From: CAKVLS01 sp045534265
Lineage (GTDB): Bacteria; Bacillota; Clostridia; Christensenellales; UBA1242
Assembly (NCBI GenBank): GCA_045534265.1
Contig: JAZSJH010000006.1
Span: 124,001 to 188,000 of the forward strand
Direction: 5' to 3'
Length of the DNA: 64,000 nt
Below are positions 43,324 through 51,259 of the stretch, one piece after another; within the stretch, counting starts at the first letter, position 1; each line of letters begins with the position of its first letter. Made by a program: the position numbers and the translations under genes. Under the pieces are notes generated by a model. It did not search any database. It was not told where the DNA came from and saw only the letters and a list, made by a program, of their open reading frames with translations.

Positions 43324-45054
43324 ATGTATTTATCAAAATTAGTTGGAGAGAGAAGTAAACAAACTCCAAATGGAGCTGTTGTTAAAAATCATATTATGCT
43401 ACTAAGAGCAGGATATATAAAACAAGTTTCATCTGGTATTTATACTTTGCTTACTCCAGCAAAAAAGAGTGTACTTAAAATAGAAAATATTATTCGCCAA
43501 GAAATGGATAGAATTGGCGGACAAGAAATGTTATTTCCTGTAGTTATGCCAAGAGAACTTTGGGACGAAAGTGGCAGATATTCATCTATTGGCGATGAAA
43601 TGGGAAGGTTTAAGGATAGAAATAACCATGATATGGTTCTTGGTATGACACACGAAGAAGCTTCTGTTCATACAATGCGTAACATTATCAAAAGTTATGA
43701 ACAACTTCCTGCTATGATTTACCAAATCCAAACGAAATTTAGAGACGAACCAAGACCAAGAGCTGGGCTTATAAGAGTTAGAGAGTTTACTATGAAAGAT
43801 GCTTATTCTTTCCATACAACTCAAGAGGATTTGGAGAAATACTATGATGTAGTATTTGATTCTTATAACAGAATCTTTAAGCGTATCGGTATGAAAAACT
43901 TTATTTCTGTAAAGAGCGATACTGGTATGATGGGTGGCAAAGTTGCTCATGAATTTATGCTTTTAACACCATCTGGAGAAGATAATCTAGTACTTTGCGA
44001 TTCTTGTGATTATAGAGCAAACCAAGAAGTTGCTGATTGTGTTTTCGAAAAGGTTAGTGGCAAAGTAGAGCCTTTGACTATGGTGGAAACTCCACATTGC
44101 AAAACTATTGAAGAAGTTTGCAACTTTTTGAAATCTAAACCAGAACTTAGCTGCAAAGCGGTTTGTTATGCGGTTAAAGGTGACACAGAAAAGAGTGTAG
44201 TTGCTTTTATTCGTGGAGATTTGGAAATAAACGAAATTAAATTAAGCAAGATTATAAAAGCAGAAGTTGTTCCAAATGACCTTACTAATAGTTCAACTTT
44301 AGTTGCTGGTTTTATAGGACCATATAATCTAAAAACAGATGCAAATACAGTTGTTGTGTTTGATAAATCTTTGGAAGGTGTTGACGGGCTTGTTTGTGGG
44401 GCAAACAAAGAAAACTACCACTACACAGGGCTTTGTATGTCAAGAGATATTCCAGACGCAGAGTTTTATGATATAGCAAATGTTGCAGAAGGTATGATTT
44501 GTCCAGTATGTGGCAAAGGACATCTTCACCTAAGCAAAGGTATTGAGATTGGTAATATTTTCCAACTTGGTACAAAATATACAAAATCAATGGGTATGAC
44601 AGTTCACGACAAAGATGGTAGCGAAATCAATCCTATTATGGGTTGCTATGGCATTGGTGTTGGCAGGGCTTTGGGTAGCGTTTTGGAAGAGTGGAGTGAT
44701 GACAAGGGGTTAATATTCCCAATGAGTATTGCTCCTTGGCAAGTTGTTTTGTGTCCACTTAGACTAAATGACGAAGTTGTTTTGGATAAATCTAACAAAC
44801 TATATGAAACACTTATCTCAAACGGAATTGATGTTTTGTATGATGACAGAGATATCTCTGCAGGTGTTAAGTTTGCTGAAAGTGAGCTTATGGGTATGCC
44901 AATTAGGGTGGTTGTAAGTCCAAGATCTCTTGAAAACGGCGAAGTAGAAATTACAGTTAGAAAGACTGGCGAAAAAGAAATGGTAAAATTTGAAAATGCT
45001 GTTGATAGGGTAAAAGAACTTATTATTGCAGAAATGAAAGAATACGAAGTATAA
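43324..45054 (+). CDS. proS: Prolyl-tRNA synthetase (bacterial type with editing domain)
   Basis: 576 residues, class II. Motif 2 in QIQTKFRDEPRPRAGLIRVREF, TMKDAYSFH, an inserted editing (INS/YbaK-like) domain about 225-385, and motif 3 NPIMGCYGIGVGR; C-terminal anticodon-binding domain from about 475. No T-box. proS usually lies in rseP-ispG-proS-polC; here it has moved behind xseB, the place usually held by ispA-dxs. Confidence 0.98.
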   Translation: MYLSKLVGERSKQTPNGAVVKNHIMLLRAGYIKQVSSGIYTLLTPAKKSVLKIENIIRQEMDRIGGQEMLFPVVMPRELWDESGRYSSIGDEMGRFKDRNNHDMVLGMTHEEASVHTMRNIIKSYEQLPAMIYQIQTKFRDEPRPRAGLIRVREFTMKDAYSFHTTQEDLEKYYDVVFDSYNRIFKRIGMKNFISVKSDTGMMGGKVAHEFMLLTPSGEDNLVLCDSCDYRANQEVADCVFEKVSGKVEPLTMVETPHCKTIEEVCNFLKSKPELSCKAVCYAVKGDTEKSVVAFIRGDLEINEIKLSKIIKAEVVPNDLTNSSTLVAGFIGPYNLKTDANTVVVFDKSLEGVDGLVCGANKENYHYTGLCMSRDIPDAEFYDIANVAEGMICPVCGKGHLHLSKGIEIGNIFQLGTKYTKSMGMTVHDKDGSEINPIMGCYGIGVGRALGSVLEEWSDDKGLIFPMSIAPWQVVLCPLRLNDEVVLDKSNKLYETLISNGIDVLYDDRDISAGVKFAESELMGMPIRVVVSPRSLENGEVEITVRKTGEKEMVKFENAVDRVKELIIAEMKEYEV

Positions 45055-45060
45055 CAAAAA

Positions 45061-45088
45061 ACAACCGATAATATATCGGTTGTTTTTT
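45061..45088 (+). terminator. Intrinsic terminator after proS
   Basis: ACAACCGATA (45061-45070), loop ATA, TATCGGTTGT (45074-45083), then T run. Confidence 0.9.
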
Positions 45089-45190
45089 ATGTATCAAAAT
45101 TGTTTTGTAAAATATTTTATTATAATAATGGTGCAAAATAGGTGTAAAAATATGTCTTTTTGTGCCAAAGGTATTTGTTTGCAAAAAAGA

Positions 45191-45219
45191 TTGAATTTTA
45201 TAATAAAATGTGCTATACT
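45191..45219 (+). promoter_or_regulatory. OLE RNA-oapA promoter
   Basis: TTGAAT (45191-45196), 17-base spacer, TATACT (45214-45219). Predicted start about 45226. Confidence 0.78.
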
Positions 45220-45225
45220 ACACAT

Positions 45226-45810
45226 ATACATATATTAAGATACAGTATTCTAGTCGAAAGGTGTTGTTTGGAAGGCGATATTTAAGCGTCAAAGAGCACA
45301 TCGATGAAACTTCTGGTGTTTGCTTTGGTTGCCCAAACTGGGGTGGATGCTGGAAGGTAGGATTATGGGAGAACTATAACGGCATATAGACTTCTGCCCA
45401 TCTTCCATGGAGGTTCAATGCGGTGGGTTGGTCTAATTAGCTGACTTACTGGTTGAAATTAAACCTGCTATGCGGCGAAAAATCAAAAGCTGTGTACAGA
45501 GTAGCTTGCTATGAGTGGAATATGCGAATTAGTGTCTTGATAATTGCTTGCTGGCCGGCGGTGATTATCATCTGGCTATGAAACATATTTTGCAAAAATA
45601 GATAAAAACAATGCTTTTTGTCAAGGAAAACTTCTAGACTGTAAACAATTTATGTTTGATTTATTAGGGATTATAGTGTGGTCTAAAAGGCGATTTGGTT
45701 AGATGAGTGGTAACACCATCTTGCTTGGATTAAATGGAAACGGCTTGTACGGCGACGGCAAGTTCCGAGTAGGGAAATCCTACCAAACCAATGCCGCAAG
45801 GTTTACTTAA
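45226..45810 (+). ncRNA. ole: OLE (ornate, large, extremophilic) RNA
   Basis: About 585 nt that code for nothing in any frame yet are much more GC-rich than the surrounding spacers and full of local helices, for example TGATAAT (45538-45544)/ATTATCA (45564-45570) and GTAGG (45769-45773)/CCTAC (45779-45783). Length fits OLE RNA (about 600 nt). The setting also fits: downstream of nusB-xseA-xseB, directly before the OapA-like membrane protein, and before argR-recN-spoIVB, the known OLE neighbourhood in Bacillus halodurans and Clostridia. OLE RNA forms a membrane-associated complex with OapA and is linked to stress and Mg2+ homeostasis. The start comes from the promoter; the 3' end is estimated, as no terminator separates it from oapA. 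RNase P, tmRNA and 6S consensus elements are absent. Confidence 0.85.
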
Positions 45811-45880
45811 TAAATTTTCTTAAGAAATATGTATATACAAAAAAAATAATTATTATATAAGGATATAATATAAAGATAAT

Positions 45881-46480
45881 ATGGAAAACAACTCAAACCC
45901 GAGTGGAGAAAACTCGAAACCCAAACCCCAAAAAGTAACTACAAAAAGTAAAAAAGTATTTGTATGGGCTTGGCCTATAAAAATAGGTATTCTAACGTTG
46001 GCACTTGCTTTAATGTTTGGTGTATTGTCAGAATACTTGCTAGATGGAGCAAATATTGTTGTACCAATTTTAGTTGTTGTAATACTGCTTGCTGTTAGTA
46101 TTGTATTTGACGTTATTGGTGTGGCGTTTGCTTGTTGTTCACTAGAGCCAATACTTGCTATGGCATCTCGTAAGGTGAAGGGTAGTAAGGCTGCAATTGT
46201 TCTTGTTCGTAATGGTGATAAAGTTTCTTCAGTTTGTTCTGACGTAATTGGAGATATGTGTGGTATCTTGAGTGGTGCTGCAGGTGCTGCGGTTGCGGCA
46301 ACTATTATTGCAAATCAAACAGGAGCTGTAGCTATTATTATAGCGTCTGTTGTGTCTGCTGTGATTTCTGCTCTTACTGTTTTTGGAAAGGCTATGTTCA
46401 AAAAACTAGCTATAAGCAAAAGTGTACCTATTGTTGCTTTTGTGGGTAGGGTAGTAAGTGTATTTATAAGAAATAAATAA
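45881..46480 (+). CDS. oapA: OLE-associated membrane protein OapA
   Basis: 199-residue protein: a hydrophilic, Lys/Ser/Asn-rich N-terminus (1-28), then four hydrophobic helices (about 33-52, 58-84, 128-145, 148-168) and a basic C-terminus. Between helices 2 and 3 is a conserved-looking stretch with FDVIGVAFACC, ASRKVKGSKAA and a second DVIGDMCG, matching the duplicated motif known for OapA. No strong Shine-Dalgarno precedes ATG 45881. It lies about 70 bases after the OLE RNA and ahead of a terminator, consistent with co-transcription and with assembly of the OLE RNP at the membrane. Confidence 0.87.
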   Translation: MENNSNPSGENSKPKPQKVTTKSKKVFVWAWPIKIGILTLALALMFGVLSEYLLDGANIVVPILVVVILLAVSIVFDVIGVAFACCSLEPILAMASRKVKGSKAAIVLVRNGDKVSSVCSDVIGDMCGILSGAAGAAVAATIIANQTGAVAIIIASVVSAVISALTVFGKAMFKKLAISKSVPIVAFVGRVVSVFIRNK

Positions 46481-46482
46481 TT

Positions 46483-46510
46483 AAAACACGCAAAAATTTG
46501 CGTGTTTTTT
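46483..46510 (+). terminator. Intrinsic terminator after oapA
   Basis: AAAACACGCAAA (46483-46494) pairs with TTTGCGTGTTTT (46498-46509). Confidence 0.85.
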
Positions 46511-46756
46511 GTTGTAGTTTTTATCTTGTTTGTGTAAAAAATTAAACAAAAATTACTTATTTTCTGAGCCTATAAGCAGATAAAAAATAGTGGGTGAGGG
46601 GTAAAAATCGACTTAAGTTTTTTCTTTTTAACAAAAATAGCGACTTTTTATCTTAAAACTCAAAATTCAAATTTACTAGATGTTGTGTTTATTTATATTT
46701 ATGCAATACTATATGTATGGTTTTGCATATTTTTGTATGTTTATGCAAAAAGTTTT

Positions 46757-46850
46757 TGTATAAATATTCAAAAACTACTTGCATAAATATAAATTTTTAT
46801 GTATAATTATTTTTGAATTTATGAATATTATGCATGAATATTTATACATA
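46757..46850 (+). promoter_or_regulatory. argR promoter with ARG-box-like sites
   Basis: Promoter TTGCAT (46779-46784), 17-base spacer, TATAAT (46802-46807). ARG-box-like sequences (TGTATAAATATTCA type) occur at 46757-46772, across the -35 at 46779-46794, and as a tandem pair TATGAATATTATGCAT / CATGAATATTTATACATA over 46820-46850. Further TTTATGCA / TTGCATAT half sites lie at 46690-46750. This suggests autoregulation by ArgR. The rest of the 404-base gap from 46511 is AT-rich with no gene. Confidence 0.65.
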
Positions 46851-46884
46851 TCAAAAAAGTTAAAAACGGAGGCACATTTTAGTC

Positions 46885-47343
46885 ATGACTAGATCTGTTA
46901 GACAATCTAAAATTTTGGATATTATTTCTGCATACGAAATTGAAACCCAAGAAGATTTGGTAAATCAATTAAGAGCGGCAAATTTTGATGTTACTCAAGC
47001 AACAATCAGTAGAGATATAAAAGAACTTGGTCTTATTAAAATATTGTCTTCTGATAGTAATAAATACAAATATGCTATTGTTGATGCAACAGAAAAACAA
47101 GCTTCTAATAAATATTTATATTTGTTCAAAGAAGGTGTTATATCAATAAAGCAAGCACAAAATCTTGTTGTTATCAAAACCCTAAAAGGTATGGCAGGAG
47201 CAATTTCTAATATGCTTGAAAAATTTAATATAGACAATCTTATGGGGTCAACTTATGGTGATGATACTGTTATGGCAATTTTTCCTGACAGTATGGATAG
47301 CATCAAAGCCTTAAATAAACTAAACGATATGTTTAATTCTTAA
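46885..47343 (+). CDS. argR: Arginine repressor ArgR/AhrC
   Basis: 152-residue regulator of arginine metabolism. N-terminal winged helix (RQSKILDIISAYEIETQEDL, VTQATISRDIKELGL) and C-terminal hexamerisation/arginine-binding domain with the STYGDDTVMAIFP motif (GDDT binds arginine). GGAGG upstream. The argR-recN pair is conserved in Firmicutes. No arginine biosynthesis gene is in the window. Confidence 0.96.
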   Translation: MTRSVRQSKILDIISAYEIETQEDLVNQLRAANFDVTQATISRDIKELGLIKILSSDSNKYKYAIVDATEKQASNKYLYLFKEGVISIKQAQNLVVIKTLKGMAGAISNMLEKFNIDNLMGSTYGDDTVMAIFPDSMDSIKALNKLNDMFNS

Positions 47344-47346
47344 ATC

Positions 47347-47375
47347 AAATCACTTGCAATAGTAAGTGATTTTTT
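47347..47375 (+). terminator. Intrinsic terminator after argR
   Basis: AAATCACTT (47347-47355) pairs with AAGTGATTT (47364-47372), then T. Confidence 0.75.
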
Positions 47376-47376
47376 G

Positions 47377-47405
47377 TTGTTATTTTTTATTTGTTTTGGT
47401 ATAAT
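47377..47405 (+). promoter_or_regulatory. recN promoter
   Basis: TTGTTA (47377-47382), 17-base spacer, TATAAT (47400-47405). It starts within the tail of the argR terminator. Confidence 0.55.
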
Positions 47406-47419
47406 TTATTTGGTGTATT

Positions 47420-49120
47420 ATGTTAAATTATCTAAAGATTAATAATGTAGCACTTATTGACACATTAAGTATTGATTTTACAGATGGCTTTAACGTCCTT
47501 ACTGGTGAGACTGGTGCGGGCAAAAGTATTATTGTAGATTCGCTTAACTTTGTCTTAGGTGGTAAAGTTAATAAAACTTTAATTAGGTCTGGACAATCTT
47601 ATATGAGAGTTGAGGCGTTGTTTTCTGCGCCTTTTGATGACAAAATTAGACCTATTTTTGAAGACTATGGAATAGAGCTTGAAGATGAGATTTTGATTGT
47701 TAGAACTTATACCGAAAGCGGCAAAAACGATATTAAGCTAAACGGCTCTAGCATAACTACTACAATGCTAAAACCAATTACTTCTAAACTTGTTGATATT
47801 TTGGGACAACACGAACATCAATCTGTTTTGAAAGAAAAGTTCCAATTAGAGATAATTGACCTTTTGGGCGGAGAGGCTATAACCAATCTTAAAAATAATA
47901 TTTGTGATTTGTATCATAAACTAAACAATATAAACAAAGAAATAGAGCAGCTTGGCTCTAATAGTCAAAATAGAGAAAGAATGATAGACCTTCTTAACTA
48001 TCAAATAAATGAGATTGAGAATTTTGGATTGAAAGAGGGCGAAGAAGAAGAGCTTGTTAACGAAAGACTAAAAGCAATTAACAGTGAAAAAATAGCTACT
48101 GGTCTTAATATGGCAAATAGTGAGCTAAATTTTTCAAACTATAGCGTTTGTGATGGTATAAAGAAGGCGATATCTGCTTTGACTTCAATTTCTAAATATG
48201 ATGAAACTTTAGAGCCTATTATCGAAAGACTTGATTCTGCTAAACTTGAAGTTCAAGATATATCTAACACATTGCAAGAATATTTGGGCGACTGTAATTT
48301 TGATGAGGCTTATTTTGAAAAAATTGACAAGCGCCTTGACGAGTTAAAGCTTATTAAGAAAAAGTATGGTAATAGCTATGCTGAGATTATGGATTTTCTT
48401 GATAATGCAAAACAGGAACTAGACAATATTGTTAATAGTGAAGAAAAACTTATAAGTCTTAATAAATTAAGAAATGAAGTTATAGATGAACTATACAAAG
48501 ACAGTTTGCTGCTGTCTGAAAATCGTAAACTGACAGCTAAAAAATTTGAGTATTTGGTAAAAAATCAATTAGAAGACCTTGCTATGAAAAATGCAAACTT
48601 TGAAATATATTTTGAACCAATAGAAGAAAAAGAAAACTGCCGTTTTGGAGCAGATGGCTTAGATAAGGTTAAATATCTATTTACTGCCAATATGGGACAG
48701 CCATTGAAACCGCTTTCTGAAATTATTTCGGGCGGTGAAATGAGTAGATTTATGCTTGGACTTAAAAATATCTTAGCTGATGTTGATGATATAAATACTA
48801 TGGTATTTGATGAGATCGATACTGGTATTAGTGGTAATGTTGGTTTTGTTATTGCTTGTAAAATGGCAAATATCTCAAAAGCCCATCAAGTTATTTCTAT
48901 TTCGCACTTGCCACAAATTGCTGGTATGGCAGACAAAAACTTCTTTATCGAAAAGAGAGTGGAAAACGAAAATACAAGGACAAATATTGTTGAGCTTGAT
49001 GAAGATGGCGTGTTAAGAGAAGTTGCTAGACTTTCTGGTGGACAAACGGGAAGTAGTGTTTCTATAAATCACGCAAAAGAGTTGAGAGAAACTTGTAACA
49101 ATTACAAAAAAGGTATTTAA
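47420..49120 (+). CDS. recN: DNA repair protein RecN
   Basis: 566-residue SMC-like ATPase for double-strand break repair. Start LNYLKINNVALIDTLSIDF; Walker A TGETGAGKSI; long coiled coils (about 155-360); signature EIISGGEMSRFMLGLK; Walker B MVFDEIDTGISG; ISHLPQIAGMAD. No Shine-Dalgarno is obvious and ATG 47420 lies only about 15 bases from the -10 box, so the mRNA may be nearly leaderless. Confidence 0.97.
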   Translation: MLNYLKINNVALIDTLSIDFTDGFNVLTGETGAGKSIIVDSLNFVLGGKVNKTLIRSGQSYMRVEALFSAPFDDKIRPIFEDYGIELEDEILIVRTYTESGKNDIKLNGSSITTTMLKPITSKLVDILGQHEHQSVLKEKFQLEIIDLLGGEAITNLKNNICDLYHKLNNINKEIEQLGSNSQNRERMIDLLNYQINEIENFGLKEGEEEELVNERLKAINSEKIATGLNMANSELNFSNYSVCDGIKKAISALTSISKYDETLEPIIERLDSAKLEVQDISNTLQEYLGDCNFDEAYFEKIDKRLDELKLIKKKYGNSYAEIMDFLDNAKQELDNIVNSEEKLISLNKLRNEVIDELYKDSLLLSENRKLTAKKFEYLVKNQLEDLAMKNANFEIYFEPIEEKENCRFGADGLDKVKYLFTANMGQPLKPLSEIISGGEMSRFMLGLKNILADVDDINTMVFDEIDTGISGNVGFVIACKMANISKAHQVISISHLPQIAGMADKNFFIEKRVENENTRTNIVELDEDGVLREVARLSGGQTGSSVSINHAKELRETCNNYKKGI

Positions 49121-49142
49121 TACATAAATTTCATAAAATTAT

Positions 49143-49176
49143 AAAAACTATCTTTAATAAAGGAGATAGTTTTTTT
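49143..49176 (+). terminator. Terminator-like hairpin containing the spoIVB ribosome site
   Basis: AAAAACTATCT (49143-49153) pairs with AGATAGTTTTT (49164-49174) and is followed by T up to ATG 49177. The AAGGAGA Shine-Dalgarno (49160-49166) straddles loop and 3' arm. It would stop recN read-through and shield spoIVB translation. Confidence 0.7.
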
Positions 49177-50397
49177 ATGGCAAAAAAGAGATTTTGGGCA
49201 GGTCTTTGTTGTTGTATATTATGTTGTTTTGCTGTATTTTTTGCTATTTCCATATATAATGTATATTCGCTGCCTGATGACATTTCAATATTTGCCAGCG
49301 ATATAGAAAAAGCAAATAGCATAGATGGCTTTGGGAGTTTTGTGTCAGCGTCTTTTTCGGAGACGGGAAGGGCTGTAGACACTAGCAAAAAAGAAGATAC
49401 TTATATTGACTTTAAGTTGTTTAATTTAATTCCTATAAAACGTCAATCTGTAAAAATTTTACAAAACGAAGAGGTTTTGGTTGGTGGCGTGCCAATTGGG
49501 CTTTCGCTCAAAGCAGATGGGGCTTTGGTTATTGGTAGTAGCAGTATTTCTACAAAAGATGGTTTGTATGATATTGCAACATTTGGCAGCTTGAAAGTAG
49601 GGGATTTGATAACGCAAGTTGATGATGTAAAAGTAAATTCGACAACAGATATTTCAAACTATCTCAACACTCGCAAAGAAAAAGAAAAGGCTGTTAAGGT
49701 AACTTTTGTTAGAAATAATAAAGAAGAAAGTGTAGAAATAGAACCTGTAAAAGATATTTTAACAAATAAATACAGGCTAGGCGTTTGGGTAAGAGATGAT
49801 GCATCAGGCATAGGAACGCTAACATACGTAAAAGAAAATAACAGGTTTGGAGCTTTAGGACATCCACTATGTGATGCAGATGTAAAAAGCATTGTAAGTG
49901 TAAAAACGGGCAAAGTATATAATTGCTCTGTACTTGGCGTAAATAAAGGGAAGTCCGGTGCTCCGGGTGAACTTAGAGGAATGTTTTTGCACGGAAGCAA
50001 TGAACAAGGGTTGATTGATAAAAATAACGAATATGGCATCTTTGGAGAGTTAAATGATGATTCTACTATTTTTCAAAAGCTAGATAAAGCAAAAATAGGT
50101 GGTAGATTTTCGGTAAAACCAGGTAAGGCACAGATCAAGTGCTGTATAGATGGTAATATTAAGTTATATGATATAGAAATTATAAAAACAAACACGAAAA
50201 ATTACAAAACCGATAAGAATATGGTCATAAGAGTAGTGGACCCTGAACTTTTGAAAAAAACCGGCGGCATAGTGCAAGGTATGAGCGGAAGTCCTATCTT
50301 GCAAGATGGAAAAATCATAGGTGCAGTTACTCACGTATTTGTTAATGACCCCACAAAAGGCTTTGGAGTTTATCTTGATTGTATGCTAGGGGAGTAG
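49177..50397 (+). CDS. spoIVB: SpoIVB serine peptidase
   Basis: Forespore-secreted signalling protease that starts the sigma-K checkpoint. 406 residues: N-terminal membrane anchor (7-27), PDZ domain (about 95-185), then the peptidase domain: RLGVWVRDDASGIGTLTYV, FGALGHPLCDAD (catalytic His) and VQGMSGSPILQDGKIIGAVT (catalytic Ser). Direct neighbour of recN and the spo0A-like gene as in Bacillus. Its translation start is placed inside a terminator-like hairpin. Confidence 0.96.
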   Translation: MAKKRFWAGLCCCILCCFAVFFAISIYNVYSLPDDISIFASDIEKANSIDGFGSFVSASFSETGRAVDTSKKEDTYIDFKLFNLIPIKRQSVKILQNEEVLVGGVPIGLSLKADGALVIGSSSISTKDGLYDIATFGSLKVGDLITQVDDVKVNSTTDISNYLNTRKEKEKAVKVTFVRNNKEESVEIEPVKDILTNKYRLGVWVRDDASGIGTLTYVKENNRFGALGHPLCDADVKSIVSVKTGKVYNCSVLGVNKGKSGAPGELRGMFLHGSNEQGLIDKNNEYGIFGELNDDSTIFQKLDKAKIGGRFSVKPGKAQIKCCIDGNIKLYDIEIIKTNTKNYKTDKNMVIRVVDPELLKKTGGIVQGMSGSPILQDGKIIGAVTHVFVNDPTKGFGVYLDCMLGE

Positions 50398-50400
50398 CTT

Positions 50401-50407
50401 TTCGACA
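50401..50407 (-). promoter_or_regulatory. Possible 0A box upstream of spo0A
   Basis: TTCGACA on the + strand is TGTCGAA on the - strand, the core Spo0A-binding heptamer. It lies 114 bases upstream of the spo0A-like start and 59 bases before a candidate -35 (TTGCGA 50466-50471; TAATAA 50489-50494). A single heptamer could occur by chance. Confidence 0.35.
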
Positions 50408-50520
50408 TAAACATACAAAAATTTAATATTTTTGTAAAAAATAATTAAAATATTTGCAAAATTATTTGCGAAAACCTAAAAAGTTGTGTAATAATTAAGT
50501 AAACTTAAGGAGTTTATACA

Positions 50521-51231
50521 ATGTATACAGCTTTTTTCTATTCTATAAATAATGCAGATTTGGAGTCAAAAGTTGCTTTTTATTGCAAAAAATATTGCAT
50601 AGAATTATTTGTTGTAAAAGACCTTAGAGAAATGATGCTCAAAGGTTCTTTGCTGAGCAATTATGCATTATTTGTAGATACAACGACAGTAAGTATTAGT
50701 AGCGATTTGATTAACTATATGATAAAGCAAAATGGTAATCCAAAATTAATTGGAGTTATTTTATTATCAAATGAAGGATATGAAAATCAAGCTGTAGACA
50801 ATAATAGAATATATAATGTTTGTTTAGATGAAAGCTTTGCTAAAAATTTTGTATCTAAAGCAGATTATTTAAGAGATATTGCAGCAAAGCCAATTGAGCT
50901 TAAAAGTGATGTTACAAACTTTGTTTATGATTATTTGATAGAACTTAAGCTTAATTCAAAATACGCAGGTTTTGGTTTTATCAAAGACGCATTGATCTAT
51001 TGTCTTGCTCAAGGAAAAGGTGTTGACAATTTATCCTTGTCAGTTTATCCATACATAGCAGCTATTCATAAAACAACTATTAATAATGTAGAAAGAAATA
51101 TAAGAGTTGCGATAGAATCTTTATGGAAAAATAATCATGGGGTTTTGTATTTTGATAAAAAGCCATCAAATAAAGAATTTTTGTCTTATATTTTGAATGT
51201 TGTTACAAGAAAATTAGATAATTTAGCATAA
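50521..51231 (+). CDS. spo0A: Spo0A-like sporulation regulator with degenerate receiver domain
   Basis: 236 residues. The C-terminal ~105 residues match the Spo0A DNA-binding domain: GFGFIKDALIYCL, LYPYIA-like VYPYIAAIHKTT, recognition helix NNVERNIRVAIESLW (VER..IR core kept, one preceding Arg changed to Asn) and the final KPSNKEFLSYIL. The N-terminal 115 residues should be a receiver but lack the acidic pair at the first strand (NN at 10-11) and the Lys-Pro loop; D53 in ALFVDTTTV may be the remnant of the phosphorylated Asp. Position after spoIVB is the usual spo0A place. Activity may not depend on phosphorylation. Confidence 0.88.
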   Translation: MYTAFFYSINNADLESKVAFYCKKYCIELFVVKDLREMMLKGSLLSNYALFVDTTTVSISSDLINYMIKQNGNPKLIGVILLSNEGYENQAVDNNRIYNVCLDESFAKNFVSKADYLRDIAAKPIELKSDVTNFVYDYLIELKLNSKYAGFGFIKDALIYCLAQGKGVDNLSLSVYPYIAAIHKTTINNVERNIRVAIESLWKNNHGVLYFDKKPSNKEFLSYILNVVTRKLDNLA

Positions 51232-51259
51232 TTTGTCAAATTATTTCATATTTTGTTAT

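Noticed and set aside
45152..45238. 28-codon frame starting ATG 45152
   Set aside because: It runs through the OLE RNA promoter and has no ribosome site of quality.
45226..45810. RNase P RNA, tmRNA, 6S RNA or group II intron as alternatives for the large RNA
   Set aside because: I see none of the RNase P universal sequence (GAGGAAAGTCC type), no tRNA-like ends or tag frame for tmRNA, no intron ORF or domain V, and the gene neighbourhood is that of OLE.
46258..46449. Cysteine-rich 63-codon frame on the plus strand
   Set aside because: It lies in another frame inside oapA, where GCT/GTT-rich codons read as TGC/TGT; no ribosome site.
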